A stretch of DNA of 64,000 nucleotides from Tepidiphilus margaritifer DSM 15129 (GCF_000425565.1 NZ_AUDR01000015.1:186001-250000); one strand, 5' to 3'. Counted from the stretch's first letter, positions 25,237-35,119 are shown. Numbers and translations are program-made. The notes: generated by a model not told the origin, from the letters alone.

Positions 25237-26463
25237 ATGACCCAGCCCCCAGCGAATCGCTCCGAACGCCCTTGGTTCCTTGCCCTGCTGGCAAGCCTTG
25301 CCGCCATCGGCCCCCTGGCCATCGACCTCTATCTGCCTGCCCTGCCGGCGATCGGCCACGATCTCGGTGCCTCGGCGGCAAAAGTACAATGGTCGGTGAC
25401 GGCATTCCTCGCCGGGTTTTCGCTGGGGATGCTCTTCTACGGCCCGATCTCCGATCGGTACGGTCGTCGCCCCGTCCTGCTCACTGGGCTCGCGGTCTTT
25501 TTCCTCGCCAGCATCGGTTGTCTCCTTGCTCGTTCGGCAGAGGAGCTCATCGTCGCGCGATTCTTGCAGGCCGCTGGCGGTGGCGCGGCCTCGGTGTTGT
25601 CGCGGGCCATCGTGCGCGATGTCTATCCGGGGATGGAAGCCATTCGCAAGCTCTCGCTCATGGCCATGGTCACGGCGCTCGCGCCCCTGCTCGCGCCGCT
25701 GATCGGCAGCCAGATCCTGCATTGGAGCAACTGGCGCGGGACCTTTGCCGCCCTGCTGCTATGGGGCGCCTCGAGTCTCGTGCTCGCAAGGCGGTTCCTC
25801 CCCGAGACGATGCCTCCATCGCATCGCCAACACGTCCGCCTCGCGTCCGCCTTTGCCGCTTACGCCGGCATCCTGCGCGACGCTCCGGCACTGGGGCTGC
25901 TCCTTACCGGAGGCATGTCCTTCGCCGCCATGTTCGCCTACATCACGGCCAGCCCTCATGTGCTCATCGAGCATTACGGTTTCTCCTCGACCGCCTATGC
26001 ACTGGTCTTCTCGAGCAACGCGACGGGAATCCTCCTGGCCAACTACCTCAACAGCCGGCTGGTGCATCGCCTTGGTGCCGTGCCCCTCATCGGTCTGGGT
26101 GCCGTCGCGGGAGTCGTCGCCACATCCATGCTCCTGATCCTCTTCGTTCTCGATCTAGACGTTCGCTTCGCGCTTTTCTTCCTTTTCATGGGGGTGGTCG
26201 TGACGGGGCTGCTGGGCGCCAATTGCGTCGGTTTGCTCATGCACCGCTTCCCGGCCAATGCCGGTGCGGCCGCCGCCCTCTTCGGGGCCAGCCAGTTCGG
26301 CTTCGGAGTGCTCGCTAGCGCCAGCGTCGGCGTCCTTCCCGGCGCGAACGGCCTCCCGATGGCGGAAGCAATGCTGGTTGCCGACCTGCTGGCCCTGCTC
26401 GGTTTTTTCCTCTATCGCCGTCACGGCGAGGGCGAGCCGCGCGGCTCGTCCTCTTTACGCTGA
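25237..26463 (+). CDS. Bcr/CflA-type MFS transporter
   Basis: This is a 408-residue major facilitator protein with about twelve membrane helices, of the drug/H+ antiporter (Bcr/CflA) family. The N-terminal [16 protein letters not shown]-type opening, [20 protein letters not shown], and the signature [18 protein letters not shown] between helices 2 and 3 are diagnostic. It begins seven bases after the porin stop, so the two may form an exporter/pore pair. Bcr-type carriers export antibiotics, peptides or siderophore-like compounds; the substrate here is unknown. Its stop overlaps that of convergent efeB by nine bases. Confidence 0.93.
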   Translation: MTQPPANRSERPWFLALLASLAAIGPLAIDLYLPALPAIGHDLGASAAKVQWSVTAFLAGFSLGMLFYGPISDRYGRRPVLLTGLAVFFLASIGCLLARSAEELIVARFLQAAGGGAASVLSRAIVRDVYPGMEAIRKLSLMAMVTALAPLLAPLIGSQILHWSNWRGTFAALLLWGASSLVLARRFLPETMPPSHRQHVRLASAFAAYAGILRDAPALGLLLTGGMSFAAMFAYITASPHVLIEHYGFSSTAYALVFSSNATGILLANYLNSRLVHRLGAVPLIGLGAVAGVVATSMLLILFVLDLDVRFALFFLFMGVVVTGLLGANCVGLLMHRFPANAGAAAALFGASQFGFGVLASASVGVLPGANGLPMAEAMLVADLLALLGFFLYRRHGEGEPRGSSSLR

Positions 26464-27726
26464 CTGCACCATCAACGTCCGTCCGAGCCAGTCGCCCGGC
26501 TCGCGCACCCCAGGCAGAACGAAGAAATAGCCCCCGCCGAAAGGCTTGATGTACTCTTCGAGCGGCTCTCCATCGAGACGGCTTTGCACCGTCAGGAAAC
26601 CGGCGGCGAGGTCGGCTTGAAAGCAGGTGAAGATGAGTCCCATGTCGAGCTGGCCGGCATTGTCCACACCACGCGAATAATTGTAGCTACGACGCAAGAC
26701 GAGATTGCGCTCGGATCCGGGTGTACGGGGATTGGCCAAGCGGATATGGGCGTCGAGCGGGATGACCTTGCCTTCCGGGTCGGAAGCATAATCGGGCAGA
26801 TCGTGTTCGTGGGGTTTACCCAGGGGCGCACCTTCGGCTTTGTCCCGCCCGAAAATTTGTTCCTGCTCACGCAACGGTGTACGGTCCCAGCGCTCGACCA
26901 GCATACGGATGAGCCGCACGGCCTGGTATGTTCCGCCCTGAGCCCACGCCGGTTCTTCGCCCCCTTTCCCCACCCAAACGACACGCTCCATGAGCGCGGC
27001 ATCGGTCGTATCGAGGTTGGCCGTGCCGTCCTTGAACCCGAGCAGGTTGCGTACCGTATCCCGTCCCTGGCGCTTGAGCGTATCCGGCGGCAGGAACCCT
27101 TCGATCTTCCAGCGCAGCGCGAGGAGATCCGGCGTATTCTTGACGAGGTCACGCAGAGCGTGGATCACCGTCTCGGCGGTATTGGCGTTGAACGACAGTA
27201 ACAGATCCCCGTGGCACCACGACCGGTCAAGCCGGTCGTTGGAAAAACGCTGCATGCGCTGGAGATGACGCGGCTTGAGGGCGGCGAGGCCGAAGCGCCG
27301 CTCCTCGAAGAGGCTGTCGCCAACGGCCACGGTCACCGTCAGGTTGTCCGGTGGGATGACCGGTCCCAGGATGCCCGAGTCGGGTGGCGGCAATCCCGGA
27401 TCGGCCACGGCGGCCGGCCCACCGTGCATGAGAAAGGCGATGCGTTCGGTGAGCACTTGAAAGAGGCGCTCCAGCCCTTGTCGGTCGTTTGCCAGCACGT
27501 CGAAAGCGGCGTAGAGCGCCGCGGCCGGCTGGGGGGTGACGACGCCGGGCTGATGCAGGCCGTAGAAAGGTTGTCGCTCCTGACGCAATTCCTCCTTTTG
27601 CGTGAACACCGGATCGGAAGGATCGGCCGCCGCGGCTGGCCGCAACAAAGTTGCGGCCGCCCCCGTACCCAGTCCCAGCAGGAAACGGCGGCGACTCCGA
27701 AGATCAGCGACGAAGTCCATGGACAT
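26455..27726 (-). CDS. efeB: Deferrochelatase/peroxidase EfeB (Dyp-type)
   Basis: This is a 423-residue periplasmic Dyp-type haem peroxidase of the EfeUOB iron uptake system, proposed to oxidise Fe(II) or release iron from haem. A Tat signal ([11 protein letters not shown], then a hydrophobic stretch and AAAADP cleavage site) indicates folded export with haem bound. The GXXDG haem-pocket motif appears as [13 protein letters not shown], and the C-terminal region has [20 protein letters not shown] and [11 protein letters not shown], typical of the family. It is the last gene of efeU-efeO-efeB; six bases separate it from efeO. Confidence 0.95.
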   Translation of the reverse strand: MSMDFVADLRSRRRFLLGLGTGAAATLLRPAAAADPSDPVFTQKEELRQERQPFYGLHQPGVVTPQPAAALYAAFDVLANDRQGLERLFQVLTERIAFLMHGGPAAVADPGLPPPDSGILGPVIPPDNLTVTVAVGDSLFEERRFGLAALKPRHLQRMQRFSNDRLDRSWCHGDLLLSFNANTAETVIHALRDLVKNTPDLLALRWKIEGFLPPDTLKRQGRDTVRNLLGFKDGTANLDTTDAALMERVVWVGKGGEEPAWAQGGTYQAVRLIRMLVERWDRTPLREQEQIFGRDKAEGAPLGKPHEHDLPDYASDPEGKVIPLDAHIRLANPRTPGSERNLVLRRSYNYSRGVDNAGQLDMGLIFTCFQADLAAGFLTVQSRLDGEPLEEYIKPFGGGYFFVLPGVREPGDWLGRTLMVQSA

Positions 27727-27731
27727 TCCCC

Positions 27732-28871
27732 TTACTCGACACCGAGCGTACCGCGCAGCTTGGCGAGATCCTCGGCCAAAGCCGTGATGGGCCCCTTGAG
27801 CGCGGTTCGATCCGCCTCGCTGAGTGCCTCATAGCTCTTGAAGCCCTCGCCCTCGCGATACTTGGCGAGCAGCGTGTCGACCCGGCCGAAATTGGCATCG
27901 ATCCGCGAAAGCAGCTCGGCATCACGCGCCTGCAGCAACGGCCGCAGCAGCGAGACGATCTTCTGCGCACCCTCGACGTTGGCTTGAAAATCCCACAAGT
28001 CCGTGTGGCTATAGCGATCCTCCTCACCGGAGATCTTGGTCGCGGCAACCTCCTCGATGAGATCGGCCGCGCCACCCACCATGGCTTTCGGCGTGATCAC
28101 GAGCGAATCGATGCGATGCTGCAATTCCTTCGTATCGGCGAGCAAACGATCCGCCACCGGGCCCATTCCTTTGGTCGTTCCGTCGGCAAACAGCGCCTTT
28201 TCGAGGCGATGGAAACCGGACCAATTCGGGTCCTTTTCCTGTTCCTCGTAATCGTCGGCACGTGCGTCGATGCGCTTGTCCAGATCGGAGAAAAGCTCGG
28301 CGATGGGTTCGATTCGTTCATAATGACGTCGCGCCGGGGCGTAGAGACGCTTGGCCCTGACAAGATCGTTTGCCTTGATCGCAGCGACGAATTTTCCCGT
28401 TGCTTCGACCAAAGCGTCGACCTCCCCTTTGACGTAGCGCTTGTATTCGGCGATCGGGCCCACGAGATCCATGGCTGAGGGGGATTCTTGCGCCACGGGT
28501 GCATGGCCATTCGCCTCCACATGGATCACCCCTTTGGGATTGCTCAGCAGACCGCAGGTCATCTGGTAATCGCCCGCCGCGAGCGTGGCGGTGAGGGGCA
28601 ACACGAAGCCCGGAGCGATGTTTTCGCGCTCGGCCACCACTTCCACCCCTTTGAGGATTTCCCACTCCAGGGCACGTCGGCTGGCATTGCGGATGCTGAA
28701 CGTCGTCTTGCCGGCCGACACCGTGAGCAAAGCCGGCTCACAGCCCTTGTCGGTGACGGTGACCGAAACGGCCTGCGATGCTTCCTGGGCAAGCGCGCCC
28801 AAGGACAAGGAAACCGCCCACCCCGTGAGGACAAAGCGCAGGGGACGGTGAAGCACAGAGGGTTTCGTCAT
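27732..28871 (-). CDS. efeO: Iron uptake system component EfeO
   Basis: This is the periplasmic iron-binding component of EfeUOB, 379 residues. An N-terminal signal peptide (about 1-28) precedes a cupredoxin-like domain (about 33-125, [20 protein letters not shown]). An M75 imelysin-type domain follows (about 145-379), with the HxxE metal motif in [12 protein letters not shown] and the conserved [16 protein letters not shown]. It lies between efeU (18 bases upstream) and efeB. The two-domain form is the classical EfeO, not the shorter EfeM. Confidence 0.95.
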   Translation of the reverse strand: MTKPSVLHRPLRFVLTGWAVSLSLGALAQEASQAVSVTVTDKGCEPALLTVSAGKTTFSIRNASRRALEWEILKGVEVVAERENIAPGFVLPLTATLAAGDYQMTCGLLSNPKGVIHVEANGHAPVAQESPSAMDLVGPIAEYKRYVKGEVDALVEATGKFVAAIKANDLVRAKRLYAPARRHYERIEPIAELFSDLDKRIDARADDYEEQEKDPNWSGFHRLEKALFADGTTKGMGPVADRLLADTKELQHRIDSLVITPKAMVGGAADLIEEVAATKISGEEDRYSHTDLWDFQANVEGAQKIVSLLRPLLQARDAELLSRIDANFGRVDTLLAKYREGEGFKSYEALSEADRTALKGPITALAEDLAKLRGTLGVE

Positions 28872-28889
28872 GATGATGAGTCCTTGCTT

Positions 28890-29732
28890 TTAGGAAGAAG
28901 ACGTCGAATCGCGTGCCACGGCGGGGCGCACGCCAATGCCCTGAATCCAGAACAGGGTGAGTACGGGGACGAGATAGGCGAGATAGACGATCACTTCCCC
29001 GAGCGAGGGTGTGTCGTGATAACCGAGCAGCCCGGCAAGCACGGCGCCGACGGGACCATCGACGGGCAGGACGTCGCTGAGATCGAAAGCGATCTGCTGC
29101 AAGCCGTTCCACAGGCCCGCCTCATGGAGGCTACGCAGCGCCCCGGAGAGCAGCCCTGCGGCCACGAAGATGATGAATACGCCGGTCCAGCGAAAGAATC
29201 GCCCCAAATCGAGCTTCAGGCTGCCGCGATAGATCGCCCACCCCACCAGCACGGCGCATACCAAGCCGAGAACGGCGCCCAGTGGAGCGGCAAGTCCGAC
29301 ATCCTGCTGGAACGCGGCCAGGAGGAAAAAGACCGACTCCAGCCCTTCACGCCCCACGGCCAGAAACACCATACCCACCAGCGCCAGCCCTGAACGATCA
29401 GACGAGAGGGCGGCATCGACCGATTGGCGCAACCCAGTCCCGATGGAGCGCGCCGCCTTGCGCATCCAGAACACCATGGAGGTGAGCAGGACCACGGCGA
29501 TCAAACCGACGAGGCTCTCGAAGAGCTCCTGGGCCTTTTGGGGGAACTCGGCGCTGGCCTGCTCCAGGGCGATTCCCAGGACCAGGCACAACAGCGCGGC
29601 GAGTCCGGCACCGGCCCAGGCCGCGGGAAGCCAGCGAGAACGACCGGTTCGGGAAAGATAGCCGGCCACGATGCCGACGATGAGGGCGGCCTCCATCCCT
29701 TCACGCAGCATGATGAAAAAAGGAACGAGCAT
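28890..29732 (-). CDS. efeU: Iron permease EfeU (FTR1 family)
   Basis: This is the inner-membrane Fe(III) permease related to yeast Ftr1, 280 residues with seven predicted membrane helices. Two REXXE iron-binding motifs are visible: LREGMEAALIVG near residue 9 and GREGLESVFFLL in the middle of the protein. It is the first gene of efeUOB. CCGGAGG lies seven bases before the ATG. The promoter region at 29765-29824 holds a weak Fur-like site and an inverted repeat. Confidence 0.96.
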   Translation of the reverse strand: MLVPFFIMLREGMEAALIVGIVAGYLSRTGRSRWLPAAWAGAGLAALLCLVLGIALEQASAEFPQKAQELFESLVGLIAVVLLTSMVFWMRKAARSIGTGLRQSVDAALSSDRSGLALVGMVFLAVGREGLESVFFLLAAFQQDVGLAAPLGAVLGLVCAVLVGWAIYRGSLKLDLGRFFRWTGVFIIFVAAGLLSGALRSLHEAGLWNGLQQIAFDLSDVLPVDGPVGAVLAGLLGYHDTPSLGEVIVYLAYLVPVLTLFWIQGIGVRPAVARDSTSSS

Positions 29733-29764
29733 CGGCGCCTCCGGGGATCACGGAATGGCGACGA

Positions 29765-29792
29765 CGATAACACGATGAAAACGATGTTGCAA
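29765..29792 (-). promoter_or_regulatory. Candidate efeU promoter
   Basis: On the minus strand TTGCAA (29792-29787), 16 bases, TTATCG (29770-29765) gives a plausible sigma-70 promoter 30 bases before efeU. The region upstream has AATGA-type half sites but a poor full Fur box (about 10 of 16). Confidence 0.4.
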
Positions 29793-29805
29793 GTCATTCT
29801 CGATT

Positions 29806-29824
29806 TCATTCAAAAAATGAATGA
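29806..29824. promoter_or_regulatory. Inverted repeat upstream of efeU promoter
   Basis: TCATTC (29806-29811), spacer AAAAAAT, GAATGA (29819-29824) is a perfect inverted repeat in AT-rich DNA just upstream of the -35 of efeU. It may be an operator or UP-like element; the binding protein is unknown. Confidence 0.4.
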
Positions 29825-29886
29825 CCGCAAACGACCCTCTGTGGCGGTAGATCATCCCGCGAGGCATCCATGACGGCAAAAAGGGC

Positions 29887-30708
29887 TCAGGCAGAAAGGG
29901 ACTCGGCCAAATCCTGGCGCAGGGCGGCGAGATAGCACAGACCCGAGATGGCGCGGGTGCCGTACCACGACACCATTTCGCCATCGACGAGCGTCACCGG
30001 AACTTCAGCTCCGAGCAAGCGGGGAATCTCTTCGGCGTGGTCCTGGGTGAAGCGATAGGGCTCGGAAGGCAGCAGCACGCGCGCGATGCCCGCGTGGCGA
30101 ACGGCCGTTTCGTCGATCACGGGATAACGGGGTTCCTCGATTGCGGGCCAGGTCTGCCAACCCACGGCCTCCAGCATGGCGGAGATCCAGGTGCTGCGGG
30201 CCACCGTCATCCACGGCTCGCGCCAGATGGGATAGAGCACGCGCTCCCGCGGCAAGGAGGCAGCGATCGTGCGTGCGAGTTCCAGGACGGATTCGAAGGC
30301 TTGCACGGCATAGTCCGCCGCCTCCTCGCGGTCGAACACCCCTCCGAGCAAGCGAAAAAGCGCGACGTTGTCTTCGAGCCGGCAGGGATGGGTGACGATC
30401 ACCTCGATGCCGGCCGCAGCGATCGCCTCGACCTGTTCCCGCCGGTTCTCATCGACGTTGGCAATGACGTGTGTCGGCTCGAGCGCGAAGAGGCGCTCGA
30501 GGCGCACGTCCTTGGTTCCTCCCACTTTGGGCAGATCTCGCACCTCGGCGGGATGGATGCAAAAACCGGTGCGCCCCACCACCGCTTCGCCCAGGCTGAA
30601 AGCGAAGAGCGTCTCGGTGAGCGAGGGCACCAGCGAGACGATGCGCGGCGTACCCCGGGCCCGGCGGTGCGGCACGCCCAGCGCGTCGTACCACAGCGTC
30701 TCAGCCAT
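29887..30708 (-). CDS. BtuF-like periplasmic-binding-fold protein without visible signal peptide
   Basis: This 273-residue protein has the helical-backbone metal-receptor fold seen in BtuF and other cobalamin or iron-siderophore binding proteins: PRIVSLVPSLTETLFAFSLG at residues 21-40, then GRTGFCIHPAE and a DVRLERLFALEPTHVIANVD stretch. The C-terminal DGEMVSWYGTRAISGLCYLA is typical of this subgroup. No signal peptide is visible after [11 protein letters not shown], so it may be cytoplasmic, or export may depend on another start. No permease or ATPase gene is adjacent. Its ATG overlaps the ftsH stop (ATGGCTGA). The ligand is unassigned. Confidence 0.82.
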   Translation of the reverse strand: MAETLWYDALGVPHRRARGTPRIVSLVPSLTETLFAFSLGEAVVGRTGFCIHPAEVRDLPKVGGTKDVRLERLFALEPTHVIANVDENRREQVEAIAAAGIEVIVTHPCRLEDNVALFRLLGGVFDREEAADYAVQAFESVLELARTIAASLPRERVLYPIWREPWMTVARSTWISAMLEAVGWQTWPAIEEPRYPVIDETAVRHAGIARVLLPSEPYRFTQDHAEEIPRLLGAEVPVTLVDGEMVSWYGTRAISGLCYLAALRQDLAESLSA

Positions 30709-32665
30709 CTCGTGGCACTCCCGCCGAAGGTGTACCGGCAGGGGATCCCTTCTCCGCCGGGGAGTCACCTGCCGCCGTGGCCCCGGGCGCGGGGTGCGCC
30801 GCTGCCGCACCGGGCTCATCCACATCGACCTCCCCGACGCAGGGAGGACGGCGCAAGTTGGAGAGCAAGCGCGCGACGTCCTCTTCCTCCAGGGTTTCCT
30901 TGGCGAGCAGCTCCCGGGCCGCCGCCTCGAGCTGGTCGCGGTTCTCCCGGAGCACGGCGAGCGTGCATTCGAAGGCTTCCATCACGATGCGCTGCACCGC
31001 TGCGTCGATGCGCTCGTGCAGCGCTTCCGATACCCCCAAGGTTTCGCCCGGCGCGGGGACCTGAGTGTCGAGGAAACGAGGGCGGCTCTGCTCGAACACC
31101 ACGAAACCCAGTTCGTCGTCCATGCCGTAACGCGTCACCATGTCGCGCGCGATCTGAGTCGCCCGCATGAGATCGTCCGCCGCACCGGTGGACAGGCGGT
31201 TGAAAACGAGCACTTCGGCAGCGCGCCCGCCGAGCAGCACCATGATCTTGTGGCGCAACTCCTCGCGGGTCATGAGATAGCGATCCTCGGAGGGACGCTG
31301 CAGGGTATAGCCGAGCGCACCGATGCCACGCGGCACGATGGAGATTTTGTGCACCGGGTCGGTGCCTGGCAACGCCCGCGCCACCAAGGCATGTCCAATT
31401 TCGTGATAGGCCACCACCCGACGCTCGCGCTCGCTCAGCACCCTCGTCTTCTTCTCCAGGCCGGCGACGATGCGCTCGAAAGCGGCGGTGAAATCGGCCA
31501 GGGTCACGGCATCGGCGCCCCGACGCGTGGCCACGATGGCCGCTTCATTGACGAGGTTGGCCAGATCCGCGCCGCTGAAACCGGTCGTCATGGCAGCGAT
31601 CTGCTCGAGGTCGACCTCGGGCGCGAGGCGAATCTTCTTGACGTGCACTTTCAGGATCTGCAAGCGCCCGTTCTTGTCGGGCCGGTCGACCAACACCTGC
31701 CGGTCGAACCGGCCGGGCCGCAGCAGTGCCGGATCGAGGATCTCGGGACGGTTGGTGGCCGCCAGCACCACGATGCCCGAAGAAGAATCGAAACCGTCCA
31801 TCTCGGCGAGCAGCTGGTTGAGCGTCTGTTCCTTCTCGTCGTGCCCGCCGAAACCGGGATACAAGCCGCGGGCGCGCCCCAGCGCGTCGAGCTCGTCGAT
31901 GAAGATGATGCAAGGAGCGTGCTTACGCGCCTGTTCGAACAAGTCACGCACGCGCGCCGCGCCCACGCCGACGAACATCTCGACGAATTCCGAGCCGGTG
32001 ATGGAGAAAAAAGGCACCTTGGCTTCGCCGGCCACCGCCTTGGCGAGCAGCGTCTTGCCGGTTCCCGGCGGCCCCACGAGCAGCACGCCCTTGGGCATGC
32101 GCGCCCCGAGCCGACCGTAGCGTGCCGGATCCTTCAGGAATTCCACCACCTCCTGGAGTTCGGCTTTGGCTTCATCGACGCCGGCCACGTCGTCGAACGT
32201 GACCCCCGTGTCGTGTTCGACATAGACCTTGGCGCGGCTTTTGCCGATCGACATGAAACCGCCCATGCCCTGCTTCTCGATCACGCGCCGGAACACGTAG
32301 TACCACAGGGCAAAGAAGACGAGCACCGGGACCACCCACGAGAGGAGGTCGCGGAAAAACGTATTTTCTATGACTCTGGTATAGGGAACGTTGTATCGAT
32401 CCAGCCTCGCCGCCAGATCCGGCTCGACCCGCGCCGTGGCGATAGCGACCTTGTTCCCGTCCGGCGTCTTGAGGCGGCCGGTGATCACCCGATCGCCGAT
32501 GATCACCTCGGAGACGCGACCTTCCGCGAGTGCCCGCTCGAATTCGGAGTAGGACACCGTCTCCACGGTATTGACCGCCTGCCACTGGCTTTGCAGAAAG
32601 AGCAGCAAAGCGATGGCGATCAACCAATAACCGACGTTCCACTTGCGCAATTGCTCTTCGTTCAT
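30701..32665 (-). CDS. ftsH: ATP-dependent zinc metalloprotease FtsH (stress-locus type)
   Basis: This is a membrane-anchored AAA+ protease of 654 residues that unfolds and degrades membrane and regulatory proteins. Membrane helices lie near 12-29 and 108-126. Walker A is GPPGTGKT (198-205), Walker B IIFIDE (253-258), the arginine-finger region ends in RPGRFDRQ, and the zinc motif is HEIGH (421-425). The N-terminus ([20 protein letters not shown]) and short periplasmic part resemble, from memory, the accessory FtsH of transmissible heat-resistance loci more than the housekeeping enzyme. A Pro/Ala/Gly-rich tail replaces the usual end. It follows cbpA and cbpM on the same strand. Confidence 0.95.
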   Translation of the reverse strand: MNEEQLRKWNVGYWLIAIALLLFLQSQWQAVNTVETVSYSEFERALAEGRVSEVIIGDRVITGRLKTPDGNKVAIATARVEPDLAARLDRYNVPYTRVIENTFFRDLLSWVVPVLVFFALWYYVFRRVIEKQGMGGFMSIGKSRAKVYVEHDTGVTFDDVAGVDEAKAELQEVVEFLKDPARYGRLGARMPKGVLLVGPPGTGKTLLAKAVAGEAKVPFFSITGSEFVEMFVGVGAARVRDLFEQARKHAPCIIFIDELDALGRARGLYPGFGGHDEKEQTLNQLLAEMDGFDSSSGIVVLAATNRPEILDPALLRPGRFDRQVLVDRPDKNGRLQILKVHVKKIRLAPEVDLEQIAAMTTGFSGADLANLVNEAAIVATRRGADAVTLADFTAAFERIVAGLEKKTRVLSERERRVVAYHEIGHALVARALPGTDPVHKISIVPRGIGALGYTLQRPSEDRYLMTREELRHKIMVLLGGRAAEVLVFNRLSTGAADDLMRATQIARDMVTRYGMDDELGFVVFEQSRPRFLDTQVPAPGETLGVSEALHERIDAAVQRIVMEAFECTLAVLRENRDQLEAAARELLAKETLEEEDVARLLSNLRRPPCVGEVDVDEPGAAAAHPAPGATAAGDSPAEKGSPAGTPSAGVPRDG

Positions 32666-32676
32666 GCCATTCCCCT

Positions 32677-33003
32677 TCAGGGTTCATCGCGCCAGGAAAT
32701 GCCGGCACGATCGAGCAGGCGCCGCAAGCGGGCGATTTCGTCGATGAGCTCCATCATCATCGCCGCCGCGGTGAAACTCGCCTCGAAATCACGCATCAGG
32801 CGGCGCATGCGGCGCACCCGCTCCAGGGCCATTCCTTCGAATCGTGGCGCACCCGCCTCGACCAGGCCGGCCTCGATCAAGCCCTCTTCCCACAGCGCAC
32901 GCACGAAGGAAGGGGATGCCCCTGCCGCCACTGCGAGCTCCTCGAGCGTGAGCCAGCGCTCGCCGCCCAACCATTCGCACGACACCACGATCGCCGCGTT
33001 CAT
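32677..33003 (-). CDS. cbpM: CbpM-like chaperone modulator
   Basis: This 108-residue protein has a MerR-like winged-helix start (WLTLEELAVAAGASPSFVRA) and a C-terminal helical hairpin (MMMELIDEIARLRRLLDRAG), the pattern of CbpM, which binds the J-domain of CbpA and inhibits its co-chaperone and DNA-binding activity. It lies 12 bases downstream of cbpA, the conserved cbpA-cbpM arrangement, and 11 bases upstream of ftsH. Confidence 0.9.
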   Translation of the reverse strand: MNAAIVVSCEWLGGERWLTLEELAVAAGASPSFVRALWEEGLIEAGLVEAGAPRFEGMALERVRRMRRLMRDFEASFTAAAMMMELIDEIARLRRLLDRAGISWRDEP

Positions 33004-33015
33004 TCCTGCTCCTCC

Positions 33016-33975
33016 TCACCGGCCCCAACGCGCGCGCGGATCGAACCGCACCTCGCGCGCCATCGCCGCAAAATGCTCCCGCACCTTTGGATCGCTCGAA
33101 GGAGGCAACACCACTTGGAGCACCGCGTAGAGATCGCCCGGCGGGTCGCTCGGCAGCCCCTTGCCCCGCAGGCGCAGCTTGCGACCGTGCTGCGAATCCG
33201 GCGGGATGGTGAGCGTCACCGGTCCTTCTGGTGTCGGGATCTGGATTTTGGCACCGAGCACCGCTTCCCACGGCGCCACCGGTACCGTCAGGTAGAGGTC
33301 CTTGTCCTCGACGCGATAGAGCGGATGAGGACGGAATTCCACTTCCAGGTAGAGATCGCCCGGCGGACCGCCGTTCACCCCGGGGCCGCCCTGCCCGGCG
33401 AGCCGGATTTTCTGCCCCGCCCGGATGCCTTTGGGGATGCGCACGTTGAGGGTGCGCTCACGCAGCACCACGTGGCCGGACGCATCGAGCTCGGGCACAC
33501 GCAGGGTCACGGAACGGGTGGCGCCATGCAGGCTGTCTTCGAGATCGATGAGGATCTTGGCGTGGTGGTCTTCGCCGCGCAAGGCAAAGCCGCCGGTACG
33601 ACGCTGGCGCGCCCCGCCCGTGCCACGGTGCATGCGCCCGAAGAGCGACTCGAAAAACTCGGAGAAATCCGTTCCTTCGAAAGGGCCGCCGCCCGGCGCC
33701 CCACGGAATTCGAAGCCGGCATCCCAGCCCGGCGGCGGCGAGAAGTCCTCGCCCTGACGCCAGTGCTCTCCCAGCCGATCGTAGGCGGCGCGCTTCTCCG
33801 GATCGGAGAGCACCTCGTAGGCCTCGTTGATCTCTTTCATGCGCTCGGCCGCGTCGGGCTCCTTGCTCACGTCCGGATGGTACTTGCGCGCGAGCTTACG
33901 CCAGGCTTTCTTGATTTCCTCCGCCGTGGCCGTGCGCGGCACGCCGAGAATCTCGTAGTAGTCGCGAAACTTCAT
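33016..33975 (-). CDS. cbpA: DnaJ-class chaperone CbpA
   Basis: This is a type II Hsp40 co-chaperone of DnaK, 319 residues. The J-domain (about 4-70) carries the HPD motif in [13 protein letters not shown] Gly/Phe-rich linker follows ([20 protein letters not shown]). Two C-terminal substrate-binding domains come next, with [20 protein letters not shown] and [15 protein letters not shown]. No zinc finger is present, separating it from DnaJ. The frame is open to 34020, but the J-domain start [11 protein letters not shown] fixes the ATG at 33975. It is divergent from hsp20 genes across an inverted-repeat-rich region. Confidence 0.95.
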   Translation of the reverse strand: MKFRDYYEILGVPRTATAEEIKKAWRKLARKYHPDVSKEPDAAERMKEINEAYEVLSDPEKRAAYDRLGEHWRQGEDFSPPPGWDAGFEFRGAPGGGPFEGTDFSEFFESLFGRMHRGTGGARQRRTGGFALRGEDHHAKILIDLEDSLHGATRSVTLRVPELDASGHVVLRERTLNVRIPKGIRAGQKIRLAGQGGPGVNGGPPGDLYLEVEFRPHPLYRVEDKDLYLTVPVAPWEAVLGAKIQIPTPEGPVTLTIPPDSQHGRKLRLRGKGLPSDPPGDLYAVLQVVLPPSSDPKVREHFAAMAREVRFDPRARWGR

Positions 33976-34009
33976 TCCGTACCGCCTCCGAACAGCCGAT
34001 GAATGCGAT

Positions 34010-34040
34010 CCGGACGGCACGGCTTCACCATCCCGTCCGG
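34010..34040. promoter_or_regulatory. Inverted repeat CCGGACGG...CCGTCCGG in cbpA leader
   Basis: CCGGACGG (34010-34017) and CCGTCCGG (34033-34040) are perfect 8-base arms around a 15-base loop, 35-65 bases upstream of cbpA. The same CCGGACGG word recurs at 34188-34195 in the hsp20 leader. It may be an operator shared by both divergent operons or an mRNA leader hairpin. Confidence 0.55.
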
Positions 34041-34119
34041 GCTTTCACATTATTGGTGGCGGTGCGGGAAATTACAAGCGCGACGCAACGAAGTACCACC
34101 TACCGCCCTCGACAAGGCC

Positions 34120-34150
34120 CTTGAAATTCCCACCGAGACAACCTATACCA
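34120..34150 (+). promoter_or_regulatory. Candidate heat-shock (sigma-32-like) promoter for the hsp20 operon
   Basis: CTTGAAA (34120-34126) is an exact sigma-32 -35 element. Fifteen bases later CCTATACC (34142-34149) is a poor match to the CCCCATNT -10 but includes TATACC, usable by sigma-70. The position, about 80 bases before the first hsp20 start, suits a heat-inducible promoter. Confidence 0.45.
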
Positions 34151-34187
34151 ATAAACGCAACACACGCATTCATCGTTGGTCCCAATG

Positions 34188-34205
34188 CCGGACGGAAATG
34201 TCCGG
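34188..34205 (+). promoter_or_regulatory. Leader hairpin just before the first hsp20 gene
   Basis: CCGGAC (34188-34193), GGAAAT, GTCCGG (34200-34205) is a perfect hairpin ten bases before the AAGGAGG ribosome-binding site. It could act as a protein operator or contribute to a temperature-sensitive leader, but it does not itself cover the binding site. Confidence 0.45.
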
Positions 34206-34228
34206 ACGACATTCAAGGAGGCAGCACG

Positions 34229-34669
34229 ATGGTCACGACACTCTTTCCCACCAACCTGTTCGAGGAATTCGACCGGCTGCAACGCGAACTCGACCGCCTG
34301 TGGAGCGGCTGGCCGGCGGCCATTCGTGAAGTAGCGCTCGATACCGTCTATCCCGCCATCAACATCGGCCGCACGCCGGAAGCGGTCGAAGTGTATGCCT
34401 TCATACCCGGCGTGGATCCGGCCAAGCTCGAGGTCACGCTCGAGCAAGGCGTGCTGACGATCGCCGGCGAGCGCCCCTCGTCGATCCCGGAAAACGATCA
34501 AGTGACGGTCTATGCCAATGAGCGCTTCGCCGGACGATTCAAGCGCACCATCAGCCTGTCCGAGGATCTCGATCCGGACAAGGTCGAAGCAACCTACCGC
34601 GATGGCGTGCTGCGGCTGCGCATCGCGCGCAAAGCCCATCTGCAACCGCGCCGCATCGAAATCAAATGA
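34229..34669 (+). CDS. Hsp20/alpha-crystallin small heat shock protein (first of three)
   Basis: This is a 146-residue small heat shock protein that holds unfolding proteins in a refoldable state without ATP. The N-terminal helix FEEFDRLQRELDRLW precedes an alpha-crystallin domain from about residue 45 (YPAINIGRTPEAVEVYAFIP) to about 137, with the conserved GVLTIAGERP and the terminal YRDGVLRLRIARK strand. The open frame extends upstream, but AAGGAGG sits seven bases before the ATG at 34229. It heads three hsp20 genes in a row with 20-34-base gaps. Confidence 0.94.
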   Translation: MVTTLFPTNLFEEFDRLQRELDRLWSGWPAAIREVALDTVYPAINIGRTPEAVEVYAFIPGVDPAKLEVTLEQGVLTIAGERPSSIPENDQVTVYANERFAGRFKRTISLSEDLDPDKVEATYRDGVLRLRIARKAHLQPRRIEIK

Positions 34670-34689
34670 TCGCGAAAGGAGGAACGACC

Positions 34690-35085
34690 ATGGCTGAAAC
34701 CAATGTCACCACCCGCCCCGGCACCAACGTCACCGCCCAGGAAGCCCAGCGCGTCCCGACCGCGGTGCCGCGCGTCGACATCATCGAAGATCAAACCGGC
34801 ATCACCCTGTGGGCCGACCTGCCCGGCGTGAGCCGCGATTCGCTGGAGATCAAGGTGGAGGGCGACACCCTCACCATCGAAGGCAACGTGTCGATTCCGG
34901 TGAGCGAGGGCATGGAGCCGATCTACGCCGAAGTCCGCGCACCGCGTTATGCCCGCAGCTTCACGCTGTCGCGCGACCTCGACACCGCCGGCATTCAGGC
35001 CAAGCTCAATCAAGGGGTACTCGAGCTGCGCATTCCGAAACATCAGCAGGCTCAACCCAAGCGCATCACGGTGCAGGCTGGCTGA
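34690..35085 (+). CDS. Hsp20/alpha-crystallin small heat shock protein (second of three)
   Basis: This is a 131-residue small heat shock protein with a short Thr/Asn-rich N-terminus (MAETNVTTRPGTNV). The alpha-crystallin domain begins near residue 27 (PRVDIIEDQTGITLWADLPG). It includes GDTLTIEGNVSIPVSEGM, and the AKLNQGVLELRIPK motif is the usual GVLxxxxPK signature. The C-terminal KRITVQ tail has the IXI/V-like oligomer motif. AAAGGAGG precedes the ATG at 34690. Its N-terminus differs from the flanking copies, so the three probably form different or mixed oligomers. Confidence 0.94.
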   Translation: MAETNVTTRPGTNVTAQEAQRVPTAVPRVDIIEDQTGITLWADLPGVSRDSLEIKVEGDTLTIEGNVSIPVSEGMEPIYAEVRAPRYARSFTLSRDLDTAGIQAKLNQGVLELRIPKHQQAQPKRITVQAG

Positions 35086-35119
35086 TTCGGCCTTCGTCTG
35101 ACGCAGAGGAGGACGAAGT

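Noticed and set aside
29790-29822. Fur box upstream of efeU
   Set aside because: The best alignment reaches only about 10 of 16 specified positions, clearly poorer than the two sites near feo and DUF2325, so I list only the promoter and inverted repeat there.
30368-33130. 920-codon open frame on the plus strand opposite ftsH and cbpM
   Set aside because: It is antisense to genes with intact catalytic motifs and has no recognisable domain or ribosome-binding site.
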